Position numbers and translations under genes: made by a program
Shown: positions 41,950 through 56,500 of the stretch, in pieces
Numbering within the stretch: position 1 is the stretch's first letter
How the letters are laid out: every line of letters starts with the position of its first letter
NCBI GenBank assembly: GCA_035041965.1
Contig: JAPYMA010000303.1
Location: 1 to 64,000, forward strand
Origin: Anisakis pegreffii
Lineage: Eukaryota; Nematoda; Chromadorea; Rhabditida; Anisakidae
Reading direction: 5' to 3'
Length of the DNA stretch: 64,000 bases
Notes under the pieces: model-generated
Told to the model about the DNA's origin: nothing
Seen by the model: only the letters and a program-made list of their open reading frames with translations
The model's database searches: none

Positions 41950-44900
41950 GTGAATTCATTGATTATTTAGAACATTCATGAAGTAACTGCTCACATTGAG
42001 GCGCTTCGTTATAGTGCAAATCCTCGCAGCTTTCAGCGGATAGCCGGATAGCGATAGCAATTTAGTTCGAGGCGATCTATTTAGCACAAATAACTTCGCT
42101 TATTGTGCACATAAACCAATTATGAAACAATGATCTCTTGTGAATCAAGCTAATGAATAGTTCAGATTGCGAAATCTTTAAATGTTCTTCGTAAGCAGAT
42201 TCCTCCTTATCAAGTTTGATTTTATATTCAATACGAACGAGAGCTTGTCACTGAAATCATGCTGTAATGCTTCAAATGTTTCGGTTTCTTGGCTTTCACT
42301 CCTTCACCACATATTTTGTGATGAAGATAAGAATTTATGCATCCGTTCCCGTTATGAGTTAGATATTAAGTATCCATGTTAAGTATGTCCGCTAACACTT
42401 GAGAGTTTTATTTGCTCCGATTTTTTATTCAAACAAATTCCATTCGTTCCTGTCTAATAAAGATTCATTAAGGAATTTCATCATTGCCAAATTCTGATCC
42501 ATTACGCTAAATTGTCATTTCGTATTCACGGCGACATGTTGTAATGAAATGTTCTCAATCAATCACGATGCTCTTTGCTCACATTGAGTTATTTGTTGCT
42601 AAGCGATTGTCGTCGTTTTAATTCAGTCATTGTTGTCTCATTTTCCTGCTGATGATTCATTTTTGGTTACTTTCGATGTGTACGATGAATGGATGGATGC
42701 ACTTACGTTAGGAACGAAGAACGTTTTTGAAATTTAGATGAAAATGACGATTTTAATTGATGTCGTATCTATTGACGTTTCGTGTTTTCATGTTTCGTGC
42801 TGAAAGTAATAACATTTTCGTAAATGTTTATGAAGTTGAGAATCGATGTTCGCGTTTACTTAAGCCAATTATACAGCAATTGGCCACTCTCGCTCTTCTT
42901 TTTTAACTCATTATACTCTCTGCAAATTCACTAAGGAATTTTCAGCAGGTTTCATTTGATTTAGAGTGCAATGAGATACAATTGCTGCGAATTTATCAAC
43001 TTTTGCAAACCATACAAACACATACTCATATCTTTGACTAAAATGGCGGCTGTCTGCGTAGATATATAGTTGGCGCTCTCATGAACTTGTTCTGAATTGA
43101 AATTGAATGCAATGAAGGTGGGAGATATACGTTTCATGCAACTAAATATGCATGAAACACTCCTCATCAGCAATGCATGAATACCGACGAACTTTTGGGT
43201 GCATTCAAGCGAGCACTTCAACTAATCGAATCAGTCGAGTGAAGTAACGCGACAAGCAAAATGACCTTATCCCACCTGTTTTTACCTATACATAAGCCTA
43301 AACACTGATCAAGCATATGCAAAAGTGCTCGTGTTATCATGAAAATATTTCGTCGTTTCGTTAAATCGGTATTGTTTTGGTGTGTGGATAGTTGAGTGTA
43401 GAACTGAAGAAGAGTGCAAAATGCAGTGGCCGTTCATGCCGAAGGATATCGAAAGCGATGTGATGATCAATCTGTTTTCATGCTATTAGTTGCACAGAAA
43501 TAAGGATTTTGTTGAAATTTGAACGCTAACGTATCAAATTACCATCGCATTCTCAGCACTGCAAAACAAATCTAGTACGGAAATTTGAGTGCATTGATTT
43601 GGGTAACATTATTCTCAAATGCTGTTTGTCATCAGACTGAAGTATTCAGTGATATTGTGACGCATTTTTAGTTCATCGATGCGTAGGGTTGCTGTTTGAG
43701 AACGATACTCTGTAATCTAATCACTAATCGAATCTGAGCCGTTGGAATTCACTAAGCAGCATGCGAAAACGTTGTATTCAGACGGAATTGATTGCATAAC
43801 CAATGGAAAGAAGCATTTCATTCACTAATGAGCAATGTTTGTCGAGGTACATAGGAAAATTTCAATCTCGACGATAGGGTCCTTTATTTGGGTTGTATGT
43901 TAGGGTAGTGAGCTTGGTTAAAAAACTTGATAATGAATAAATGAGAAGAACAATTTGTGATGAACCACTGCTTTAGCTGATATAATAGTATTCATTTAAA
44001 TGAGTTGAATGCAAATGGATTCTTTAATTTGCGACGATCCTTGACGGAAATATTCTCAGCTTTTCGACACCTGATCCGAGAGATGTCGTTTATCCATTCG
44101 AGTGCAAAACTCGTTTATCCGTCCGATTCAACGAGAAATATTCTCTCAACAAGTGCATCTTCGGAACTGATGACTAATCGCGATCAGAATTGATATTGTC
44201 GCGTGCATGCATTTCATGCATTCAGCATTTTGTTCTGTCCAACACCATTATGTTTACTTGCTCTAACTAACCACCGTCGGCATGTTTTCTGTGCGACGCT
44301 TGCTGGCGTTGATGAGATGCTGCTGCTGCTGCTGCTATTTTGTATGATATTCACTTTATTGGATTCAGTCGAAAGCGTGTGCGCATTCATTCTGTCGTTT
44401 CCACTGCTTCTAACCAACCCAGTTTATACTACAACTCGTATTATTTCTACTATCGCTACTGTTCTATCCCTGCTTCCATTACTAATATTACTGGTTTTAA
44501 CTGCTGCAGAATAACTACTTGTTTGTCGCGCTTCTACTCTTCAACTAACCAACACAAAACAATGTCGTTCGTCTCTTGAGTGAAACATATCCAATTATGC
44601 ACTTTTATCCATCCACATCCAGTCATCGTATCGATTTCATCCTCTGTTCCTGGGTGATGTCTGATGTTCGATTTCACTTGATTGATCTAATTATAGCGCA
44701 TATTTCATTTTCTTTACATTCAGTCGTTTATTTTGTTTGTTCCATGGAAAATTTATTTTTCATTCATATCTGATTGGCTTTTCATTGCATATTGTTAAAT
44801 TGTATACGAATTTTGTTAGATGATAATTGTATTTTTTAATTGTGACGGCAACAATCATTTTGGATAGCAGGAATTTTGTAATGGTAATTATGATTGTATG

Positions 44901-45686
44901 TGGCAGCAGCATTCTTTTCGTTGCTTCACTCCTGATGTTTTTCTTTTGCTTTTATTCGCACAATTACTTTCAATATCCGAATGTGAAATTTTTGTGGGGT
45001 ACCGAGATGAATGAATGTAACTGCACATAGTGTGCGATTGGTTGTGAGTGTGCTTTGAAGCGGAACGGTGTTTTGCAATTAATCTTGTTTGCTTAAGATG
45101 TCGTCTTAAGGTTAACCTCTTTCTCAACAAGTACCTGACTGTACCTGAATAAGGTAAAGGTAGATACGAATCAGTGAATCTACGATATACACACAGTTTG
45201 TTTCATGATGGTTAGCACGGATAAACATATTGCTGCATTGATTCATATTGGTTAAACACCAACCAATCGCACTGTGAAGCAAACCTGCAAGTATTTACCT
45301 ACATAAAAGAAAGTATCATTGGCGTGTTGTGTCCTCGTCGAAAAGGATGAAGAACTGAAGAGAGGCGAAGGTGCGTATATGCAGAATAAATGGAAGAATA
45401 ACTGAAAGATGGTTGAGTGAATAAATGGACAGATAATAGTGCACGAATGTGAGTGAAGCTTTTATTCGTATCTGAAGTGTAGCAGAGCAGTGGACGATGC
45501 TGGTTGATGCATTAGCTTACGGTTGCTTCAAAAATAATTTTGGATATTGATGAGGTGGATAGCAGAAAATTCATTATCATGCCACTTTTTGTGTTGTTGT
45601 TACAGATGTCGGCAGTGGAGATGCCTACTGAAGATGACCATAGTTTTTTGGTATTATGTGATATGTTATAGTTTTCGGTAGTGTGT

Positions 45687-46065
45687 TATATTATGTTGAT
45701 TCTATTGATTCGCTCATCCAACGACCATCTTTTTATGATATACTTAACCTATTTTGTATGGTTTTTCTTCAGTTATTCGTAAGAATTTGACCGTTTCATT
45801 CAGTTATTATTGAAAGATGTAGTCGTATTTTTGAGTTGTTATCGTTGCCATTTTAAGACTGATACTACTAGTATTTTTATTGTATCCGTTTTTGTTATTG
45901 CTATGGGGCTAGTATTATCACGATCATCATTGGTACTATCGTGGGTGAAGGTTTTATTACTTGATTCTTGATTACTTGATTATATTATGTTGATTCTATT
46001 GATTCGCTCATCCAACGACCGTTTTTCTATGATATACTTAACCTATTTTGTACGGTTTTTCTTCA
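45687..46065 (+). repeat. Direct duplication of 85 bp
   Basis: The segments 45687-45771 and 45981-46065 are near-identical direct copies (shared TTGATTCTATTGATTCGC, differing at a few positions such as CCATCT/CCGTTT and TATGG/TACGG), separated by about 210 bases. Non-coding. Confidence 0.85.
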
Positions 46066-49000
46066 CGATCACCATTGTGCTTACATGACATATATATCGT
46101 GATAATGACGATGACGATCATGTTATATTGCTTGCATGACCTCAGTGAGTGACCATCTACTTGAATAATGAGGAATCAGTTTCGTATATTGAGCCATTTT
46201 TGATATATTGATGCAAACAGAGATTTATTTTACATTTATTGAAACTTCAGTGAACTCTCATTGTTATCATATTTGCACTCACAAGTAAACTATCCATAAA
46301 TCCTCATCTATTCTTGAATGATTTATATCATTTGTTCACTTATGAAATAGATAAGTCGCATTTCTCAAATAAATTCGTTCATCCCAATAGAAATTTTGTG
46401 AATTTCCTTATGAGTTGAACTGTGAAGTTTCGGTGAGTTGCCTAAGCAAAGCAAGAATATTTGCCGAGTTCGTTTATTGCCTACAACTGCGAACGCCTTG
46501 TTCACACAGTTAAGTGCTCGTATTGAACTACCTCATTCACATTTCGGTGTAATATTTTGATGTGTTCTTATCCATTGTGTATGTCTAATTCTGAGGAAAT
46601 TTGAAAGGAATACAGTTTTTGAGATCGTTTCATTGCATATGCCATATCGATGACAATTCAGACTGATACGGCTTAGCAGCAACTGGAAATTTTTGATTGA
46701 TTATAAGTCATTAAAACAATATCCTTGTCTTTATTGACCATCTGTTTCAGTACATTTGCTATTTATTATGCGCCCTTTTTAAGGTGGGGATTTTTGTTCT
46801 GATTACTGACAAATTTGCTGCCAAAAGCTTAAAAGCATCCTCATCATTCATTTCCCACAATGATTATTCTCTCGTCCAAGTCAATCCTATCTCTTAAGAT
46901 CAAATAATACATTTCCATTGATTCATTCCCTTCTCATGACGATTGCACGAATACTTGATTTGGAATTTCTGGGAAACATTGTGATATTTTTCGAGTAGAA
47001 GTATCAGAATGTTATCGAACATAAGGCGTTCTGATTTGTGAAGACATGACATTTGAGGGCGATGAATTTATAAGTGAAGACATGAATGATAAATTTGAGA
47101 GTGGACGATTTTCAACAGGCGATTTCAATTCAGAATTGTTGAATTTCAACAATGAAATTGATCCGAAATGCAAAAGCTTTGGAATTGATTAGTGTAATTA
47201 AAAGATTTAAAGAGATATTCGGCGATATCGCACATCTGAATTGTGCACGATGATCCTCTAATTGCACTGTGCTCGGTATGTGTCAAACTCCTCTGTCGCA
47301 TATTCTACGCAATGATCGGTGTTAACTGTGATTTGTTATGAAAATCTCTGTTGATTTATACATGCATTCCTCATTCATACGTACATGTATGCATATAATC
47401 TCATGCAGGGTTTAGGTGACATTCCGATGAGATCCGTTCCAGACCATTCTAAACAGGTTGGAAATTTCACTTTCTGTGAGGGTTTCGAGCAGCCAACATG
47501 ACTGTAACAAGTCTGTTGAAAGGTTGTCCACAGACATTGACCGCATGTGAACCGCGTCAAGTTTGATTGTCGTTTGCGATGAATTTTCTATGGTGAATCA
47601 AGAAAATTGTTCAATCAAAGCGAATGATTCTAATTTAGAAACCAATTTTTTGGGTTAAAGATCTGATAATGTGACAGATTGAGTGTAGATGGGAGGGAGT
47701 GAATGCGAAAATTGAGGTGAGGAAATGACATAAAAATGGCGAAAAAAAGCGCCGAAATAAAACGATTATGATTGTTCGCTGAAATTTTCGCAGTTGATAT
47801 AATTAAAATTTTGTGAACTCGCTGACCGTGCTGTGCCTCACGAAGTTAATGAACTCTCCACAATGAACTAGTACATATTCTCCAAAATTCAATTATTTTC
47901 AAGTGTCATCCTTATCTTAATGAGAATTTCCATTTAGAAAAGTTTATTGTGCCATGTCTAATATTTTATCTCATCCATACGTTCAAAACGAATTCCTCCT
48001 ATAGATGCACGGAATCAAAATATATTTTGAACCTCTCGCAAGAAAAATGAATTCTCTTGATTCTTCGCCTGTTGTATTGCATAAAGTCATGTATTCCATT
48101 ATCTGCCTACTTAATTTTTCTGGTTTATTTTGCGTCTCTTATCTTAGGTTTTTCCTCACAAACAATGCGTATTATTGTTTGTGTTTTATGATTGATTTGC
48201 GTTGAATTTGAATGAAATATGTGCACTAGCAGTGAATTTCTTCAACTGAAATCGATGACCTCATTTTTGAGGTTATGGCATAACAAGTGAGGAGGCAACG
48301 ATGGATTATTTGGTGAGTGAAGAATGAAGCGAGGAGGAGATAGTATTAGTGGACGGATGTATATGACCGACCGTCTTAGAAAGGAATACAGCGTTATTAT
48401 CATCATCGTCGTCCTCATCCATTACACTGTTCGACACTAATCATATGTTCGATTTGAATATATATGATGGTGCATGAAATCAAACAGCGAATGGTTTCCT
48501 TAATGGCGTTCACATTCGCACGAACCAATCTTCATATTTGCCTTGACTTATTCGTGTTTTTTTTTATGTGGTGTTACCATATCACAGATATGATTACATT
48601 TTATTCGAGTTGCGATGATGCTTCGATTCACTTAATTTTTTACATTGTTTTTTCTTGGAATGATTTCTTCAAATTTATCAATGTATTCGTTCGCATGAAC
48701 GATCGTTCAATCGACAAGAAATTTTCGACTATTCGTTCACTGAGAGATTCTTAAGAGATTGTTAGCTTGTCGATTGAATGGACAATTAATTTTGGCGTTC
48801 ATTTTCAACGTAAATTCATTTGCATATGCCGCACACACGCACACAAATTGAATTTCAAAATGTTATACGATTATTCAACGTAATCAGTTTGAATTTGTTC
48901 TATTGTACATCAGATGTGAAGCGATTATTGCCGTTAAAAATGCCTTCGGTTTCTTTGTGAAATATTTGCGATGCTCACGTTGTACCTACCACCTTATTCG

Positions 49001-51000
49001 TTATGTGTGTGTGGTATTGTGGACGTGTATGATTAGTGCTCTTTATCTGATTGAGGACGTGATCAGCAGCTGTCACATAAAGGGAGAATGATTTATGTAA
49101 ATTTGCTTTCTGTTGCGTGCTTTGTTTTATTGCTTCCTATTGTATGAGGACAATCCTGAAATGTTACGTCTATGCGCATTGCTTATTTCGAGTTTATTGC
49201 ATCCTCGCTGCGTTCAGTTCGGTTTTTATTTTCATTTCTTGAATTCGATTTTGTGATGGACATTAAGCGCTAAATGTGAGTGAGTTTCATTTTTGTGATA
49301 ACGATTGAGGATATTCCAGTTGATTGATTCGAATAATGCAACTCTTGCGTTGACGGATATGTGGCATTAATTTGAATACTTTGCAATATTTGTTTCCTTT
49401 GTGTTCGTGAGGTAAATGGCAATTTTGCTCACTGAAATGACCTTTTTTTTGAGTGTTTCCTTTGCATTCACCTTTCGTTTCCTCTCGTGTCGGTGCATTT
49501 TTCATTTGATTTCTTGTTATTATTGTTATTGCTATCGTTATTATTATTATTGTTATTGCTGTTTGCTTTGCATTCGTTTGCTTATTTGCTGAGTTGTGCA
49601 TGTTCGTTCGCTCTTCTAGCCTCTAGTGACTGTATCAATTGATTGTGTGATTGTATTTGCTTCGAAATGGAAGTTTTTGACTCATATTCAATTCGTATTT
49701 ACCCTCTGCCAACGTGATGACACATCCATCCATCCACTTTACATCAAAAAGGCAACGTTTAATGTGATCGCAAACGTGCGATATCCACTTTATCGATGTT
49801 TTTAGATGTACTTTATTTTTGTTTTTCATTTATATGTGTGCGTTATTTTTATGAGTCATTTTAAATTTAGCACTTTGTCCGATCATTCGGCTCGTATTTA
49901 TTGTAATCTTTATCGCTTATAAACGCCCATTCATATTGTCTTTTCTCCGTTTTAGTGTCCGTTTTTCATAATTTGATATATCCCCTTTCACTTCTCTTCG
50001 AGATAGAATGCTCCACTTCACCTCTTGTCACTGAGTTTATTACTTTTGAAGATCCTTCTCGTAGTGTTGATCAACTCTTCATTCGCGGGCGATTAAACGT
50101 TGAAAACGTGAAAAATTTGTGCGAAGCAAAGTGCAAAATGACAAAATAATATGATTGAATGTTAACGACATCCGTTGGCATTGTCCAACTACGTTGGTTA
50201 ATGCACTGTATCTGTTTGGGACTTTCTCTGATCATTACTACGAAAAAGCGTTGAACTTTGGGAAATTGTTCAATCTGAATGATTGTTCATTCCAAGAGGA
50301 ATTTTTTCAAAAATAAGTTGAATAACAATTAAGCAATACAGCTTACTTACTTACAATAGAGTGTTAATAAGGCGACTTTAGTAATGTCCATCCTCTGTAT
50401 CGTAGTACCTGCACATATTTCGGCATTTAGTTCTGTCGTCATCTATCATGATCAGCACAGAAGCTTGCTGATAATAATTTGTGAAGCGACAAATGATTTC
50501 GATGTGTAGCACAAACTCTATTCGATATCAATATTGCGTTTCTTAGCGTATGATCTCTTGTATAGTAATCGCCTTATTAGTCGCTTATAACTGTCAACAT
50601 ACATTTTCGAATGTTGTTTCTTTGCAATATTTCAGGAGATATTCAGTAGCCCATTTTTGAATTTATATTCTTATGAGCAAATCTCTCGCATCAGCGAATT
50701 TCACTCATATAATATCATCAAAATTCTTAAATTTCAACCTCTTTATAGAGTCGTATCGCTGTTTGGTACGGCTTATGCTTACGCGGCTCTAACATTTTGT
50801 TTACATGGTCAAATTTCTTTGAAATTTTCTTTTGATATTTAAATCCGAGCAAACAAAAGGACAATGAATGAGACCTATACTGTTATCTGATCTCGTTGTG
50901 TCTCTCAGTACCGGTTATTGAACCGATCTCATCGTTTTGTTTCGATTACTTTTCACGCTGTTCTGGCCCGTTGTTGAAGAGCCTTTTCATTTCTGTTTCC

Positions 51001-51452
51001 CAGTTTCAAGTGTTGGATTGTTAAAAGTCTTTAATAGTTCATTTTCTTTTGACACTTTTGACGATCCATTTAAATCCATGTACAGTAATTAATCCCGTGC
51101 GATTTTCTCACTGCCACTCAAAACCATCTTCCAAAATTCTGAAAAAGCCATTTAAAAATTCTTCGAGAAATCACCGTATGAAATGTTTCAATTGTTTTAT
51201 CATTATTGCAAAATTTGACTGCTTCTCAGTGCTTTCAATGAATGATGTCACTGCACAAATTGTTTCGAATCAACGCCATAAATATATTCGCCGTTCACGA
51301 TAAGCATCCGGTTCGTTCACAAATGGGCAATTACTTAGGTTTAGGTATGACTAAACGAACGTGGGTGACTTGATACATCGTTGTTTACATTCAGTTTTAA
51401 GTATTCAATTGTTGAAACCCTTTAATAGTTCATTTTCTTTTGAGAATTTGAG
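51001..51452 (+). repeat. Diverged direct duplication of about 60 bp
   Basis: Copies at 51001-51062 and 51392-51452 start CAGTTT, share an exact core with TTTAATAGTTCATTTTCTTT and are about 80% alike elsewhere. They lie just left of the unrecognised minus-strand gene; no function is evident. Confidence 0.7.
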
Positions 51453-52896
51453 TCGGTCGTATCATTAGTAATAAATAAGTGTCCAGAGAGCCCCACTTTG
51501 AAAATTTTCCAGATTTCGATGTTAATTGAGTTGGAAGTTCAGTGATCCGGTTCCATAATGTTTCATTGGGGATCGTGAAAGTGCAGTTCATTTGAACAAT
51601 GTCAGAGATCGTTGATGGTAGAATGATTGTTTGCTGAGGCGAGAAATATGCCAGAAATCGTTCTGAATGATTTTTCTTCGAAAATAACACTAACAAATGA
51701 GCTGGATTTTGAATTCATATGGTTTCTTTTGGGAAATCGATCTATCATTTAGCTGATTGTGGGATTCCGTTTGATGGGATATGCAAATTGTTTAATTGTT
51801 ATTGATGAGTGCGGTTCTAGGATAACACTTTGCGTCGTTTTAAGTATTATTGCGTTTTGAAGATGAGCTGCCGTGTGACTCAGCAGATGATGGTATTATG
51901 TTCGTAATGGACAATGCTAATCAAGAATGCAATGATTGCTCTAACAATATTTACACTTATTCCTGCATGCTTGCATTGTTCTGTGCTTGATGAGTAACAT
52001 TTTATGTGCGTATAATCCATTTGATTCGATCAAATTCTATGGAAATACGTCAACAGCCGCTTCTTATGGAATGCAAAACAAATCTGATGTTTTGATTTTC
52101 TAAATACAGATGCCATATTGTCAACATGCATTCTTTGTATTGTTAATGAGGTTGCGATAGTTTATCTCGTGATAATTGCTGAATACGGCATTTGTTCGTG
52201 TTCAAGACGCCTGAAAGAGGATAAACAAAGATTATACGTTCAAGTAAAGCTTACGAATATGAAGTGATGATTAGTAGTTTCCAATGCCTAATCGATGATG
52301 CAGATAACGTGATCAGTTATCTCGTCGCATCGACATTGTATCGGTGACTCATTCGAAATTTCGGCACTGGATTAATGAGTGTTGTTGACAGTGTGTGGAT
52401 TTTAGAGCTTTATGAATATCCACTCGATTTTTTTTTCAAACAACTATTCATCACTACAGCGCACATAATGACTGTGCATGCATTTGTATTTGATTGTCAT
52501 CAATCGATACAGACCTTTTTTCAGATTTTATGATGGCTCTTATTTCAATTTAATCTTTTTGTGATCGTTATTTTCGTCAGAATTTGGTAAAATCGTTTAT
52601 TGGTGCAAAGTTTTTTGTTAATTCGAATAAGGATTAATCAATGAGTGATTGAAAATTTGAAAATAAGTGATCGATTAGTTTATAGGCTTATCGAACTCTA
52701 AAAACAGTCTTACCAGCGGTTATTAATTGTGTCGTGATGTTGTCATTAATTGTATCAGTTTTATCATGAATGTCATTAGATTTAAACGCCCCATCGGTCA
52801 AACTGAAATCAGAAAAAATAGTTCTGAAGTAGATCGTATAGGAAATGTTCGCGAAATCAGACGGAGTTTTTCCCGAATTTGCGATTGATATTTGCA
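51430..52896 (-). CDS. Unrecognised spliced gene, two 3' exons
   Basis: Two exons join in phase, read leftward: 52896-52714 (acceptor TTAAG, donor GCTG|GTAAGA) and 51689-51430 (acceptor TTGTTAG, ending AAA TGA). They give about 147 residues containing QISIANSGKTPSDFANISYT, LTDGAFKSNDIHDKT, FLAYFSPQQTIILPSTISDI, NCTFTIPNETLWNRITELP and SKSGKFSKWGSLDTYLLL. There are several N-x-S/T sites (NIS, NIT, NCT, NET), which suggests an extracellular protein rich in beta strand, but I recognise no family. An internal acceptor at 52803 would shorten the first exon. The 5' part is missing; an open frame at 53447-53572 on the same strand might belong but does not match in phase and overlaps the plastin start. 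The gene would lie head to head with plastin. Confidence 0.4.
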
Positions 52897-53569
52897 CTTA
52901 ATTACAAATCGTTGAGAACTTACACATCAGCTAATCTGGTAATATTGACGTATTGGATACATTTCAGTGCGATTCATTTACTGCTTGCGATACATTCCTA
53001 TGTTGCTATGTGAAACAAACACCAGACTGCATTGTAGTGAAATGATATAATCAAGATGATAAAATCTTATGCTGAAATTTCAAATGATCACAAAAACGAT
53101 CAGCAAAAACATTTATGTGCTTGAATATACATTGTATGAGTGCACGTATATTGTTGTTGTTTATACCTGAACACATTATTCGTATCGTCTAGTCATCTAT
53201 TCATGTCAATGATAAAACTGAGTCCATCACAGTGTTATCATTATTGATAACAAACCGTACAAATAAGCCGATATTTTGATGCATCATTCACTGTGTAGAA
53301 TCATTTATAATCAGCAATATTCTCTCGTCATAAACATTCCTTATTTTATTCCTTAACATTTCCCAACCAATTCATTCATCACCTCATACAACGCCCTTTA
53401 ATGATTTGACAGCGTAGCAGTTTCTTTTCGTTCCTTTGCAATATACCCGCAATTTGTCGCATCTGAGATTCGTATCGGTACGTTTGTGTAGAAAACTGAT
53501 AGAAATTTTCAGTCGCACGATCACATTTGATTCAGAAGGCAGCCCGACAAGCGAATAACCGAAGCGCAG

Positions 53570-56500
53570 ATGCTGACCAACGATCAAGTTGCCGAGCTAA
53601 CCGAACATTTCCCGACGGTTTCTTGATTGATTTCTTCAAAGTTGCATCTCATCGTTGTCATACTTTCAGTCCATTCATCTGATATTCAGAACGAAAATTT
53701 CGCTCGCTACCCAACGATCGATAACTCGTTGATAACAGCCATTGATAACCCAATAACTCTTTGATTGCTATCTCTTGCAGTTGTTGATGAACCAAAAAAT
53801 AAATGAATACTGTGTAGATATCACCTCTGAAAGTTACTTTTTGGTTCCAAATTCGCTTGCAATTTTTTGCGCTATCCAGAAGCTACAAAGATCACATCTG
53901 AATTGTTGAAAGGTTTCGTTTGCAAATATGCCGAAATTGACTCATCTTACATGCAACATGTTTATAGCTTGTTTATGAGGATGTGAATTGCAGATAGACG
54001 AAAATGGTGGTGGTACAATTGCAACCGCAGATATACAAGAAGCGTTACGTTTAACGGGCATCGATCTACCAGGTTTTAAGGTTTGCTTAATGAGCATTTT
54101 TGCATTCCTCTAGTTGCATCCATGCTCTTTGCTCTAAGGACAGTGATCGGCTGTTACTTTCATGAATCGCAACTTCCGGCGATTCAAGTGAACGTGTATC
54201 TATGTGATTGAATCTGGAATGGTCAGATCGTCGGGAAGATGTTCGAAATTTGTTGGCGATCATCAAAAACACAATGATGATTGTGCAGCTGGATGCCGGT
54301 CGTGTGCGCATGATGACAGTTCGACTGAGTAACGGTTTGAGTGATGCTTTCAGGTTCGTGATTTGCTGAAGCGATACGGTGGTGTGAAAGTGATCAATTT
54401 CAACGAGTTTCAAAAGCTATTCCAAGAGTTGCAAACGCAAAAAGATGAACCGATGCACAGATGGAAACAACAAATCGTTTCGGTGACCGGAACGTACACT
54501 ATAAAAGGCGATTCAGAGCAGAGTAACGATGAAATTGTTCACACAATACGAGTGGAGGTTAGCTGCAGCGAATCAATCGTACATTCATTTTCTTGCACAT
54601 CAATTATTTTCTCCGGCTTTTTTATTGCTTTTTGATTGAATCAATAATATTTGCGCCCTTAATTGTAAATATTCTCTGAGTAATGTCTATAGTATAGTGG
54701 CATTAACATGAAACAAGAGTAACGTAATTGAATTTTTCATTGGCATCAATTGAATGTTAGATGTTGGTGAGTTGTGAATGTTAGATGTTGTTGCGCAAGC
54801 GATTTTTATGATTCGCTTGATGAGGTGGTACGTAGTATGCATTCGGTTAAGAGTGTGAATTTGATAGGAGGAAGTTGCGTTCTCGAACTGGATAAACAGC
54901 AATCTGTTGGCGGATCCTGACTTGAAACGACTGTTGCCCGTACAAACTGACGGTGGAGACTTGTACCGTAAAGTGCAGGATGGTCTCATATTATGGTCAG
55001 TTTAAGCAATATCCACATTGCTGCAAACATTCCTCTCAGCAACCAGTGAGCGAAATTACGATCGAATTGTTGCGGGTTTTTTTTTTGTGATGGGGGGGGA
55101 GGAGAGAGAGAACCACTTTCCATCGTTCTCTGATGGTTGATCACTGGAGAACTGGAATAATCATCAAGCTATACTGTGAAGTTATGCTTCCATTCACTGT
55201 TCATTTTATCATTTGATTTGAAATAACAGCTAAATGAAGAAGAACAATTTTGGATTCATATTTAGCTAACTGATTGATCGAATAATAACCTAGTCGGTAG
55301 ATATCGTTCTTGAACACCATAAATTTTCAATCCATTCAGCAAACTCATCAATCTCGCTGTTCCGGAAACGATCGACGAACGAGCGATAAACAAAAAAAAT
55401 TTGAATACGTATACGAAACTCGAAAACCTCACGTTAGCGTTGATGTCCTCACAGGCGATCGGTTGCAATATAGTCAACATAGATGGCTATGATCTCAGCA
55501 AGGGACGACCACATCTTGTGCTCGGATTACTCTGGCAGATTATTCGGGTAATCACTTCAAATCTCTAATTTCTTTCAAAGAGTTCCTCGTTCGATAGCTA
55601 ATCCTTAAGACTGTATCTTTTTTGTGCCTCTCCTTATCAGTCGGTGCATTTTGGCAGTGCACGTGATATTGACGTTTGATCTTTCTTCTGATATTCACTA
55701 TTTTTTATCTTATCATTTGCTCCCGTTTGGATGCTAGTTTCATCATTCTTTCAATTTCGCCACCTTACAACTTACAACTTATAGTTATTTTTTGTGATTA
55801 CTTCTTGAGAGGTTTTCGTGAGAAAACGAGAGTACATTCCTCAAGATTTCTAGTGAGAGCTACAGTGTTTTTAGTCTATTTGTCTCACCTGATTCATTTC
55901 TTTCAGATTGGATTATTCAATCAGATTGATTTAGTTCATGTGCCAGGCTTATTCCGATTGCTGAACGAAGACGAATCTATCGATGATTTGAGGAGGTTAT
56001 CACCCGAACAGATTCTCTTACGATGGGTTAATTACCATCTTGCCAGGGTGAGAAAATAATCATATTCAAATGTTGAACGAAAATAAAGCTATTGTTTGCG
56101 TTCGAGCACTTCATGTGGACCATTTTCTTTGAATTCATTAAATGACCTTTTAAATTGTCCTATTTTTTCAAATCGTTCGTCTTTTTCGGTTTAATGCGTA
56201 AATATCTGAATTCCTTTGAGGATAATCGAATTTTCTGGTTTACTTTAAAAATTTCAAACTGATCACTTGCGATAATTACTAATTATTGATCATCACTTGA
56301 GGCTGGCACACAGAGGCGACTGGGGAATTTCACAACGGATGTCGTCGATTCGGAAATATACACCTATTTACTGAACCAGATTGCGCCCAAGGACCGTGGA
56401 GTAACATTGTATCCGCTCAGCGTTAAGGTGCGCAATGTGCTCAGTTCAAATTTTCATTGATTCACATACTGCCCACTAAATTTTATTCTCAGCAATACCT

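Larger units (their letters stand above)
39203..51429. other. Long gene-poor region
   Basis: About 12 kb without an assignable gene. An A-rich, purine-biased low-complexity tract covers about 39615-39800. A six-fold TGC repeat lies at 44318-44335. TTATT/TTG low complexity occurs around 49510-49570. Direct duplications lie at 45687/45981 and 51001/51392. The only frame with gene-like composition is at 41722-41949 (-). I see no repeats typical of large transposons and no RNA genes. Confidence 0.35.

Noticed and set aside
44203..44514. Leu-rich membrane-like frame
   Set aside because: Produced by the TGC repeat at 44318-44335 and pyrimidine-rich DNA, not by a conserved protein.
49287..49601. 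Frame with an Ile/Thr-rich repeat on the minus strand
   Set aside because: Low-complexity TTATTG repeats explain it.
53384..53587. Minus-strand frame of 67 codons (with LRFGYSLVGLPSESNV) overlapping the plastin start
   Set aside because: It overlaps the well-supported first plastin exon antisense and its phase does not match the exons at 52896-51430. It could still be a real exon of that gene, but I cannot support it.
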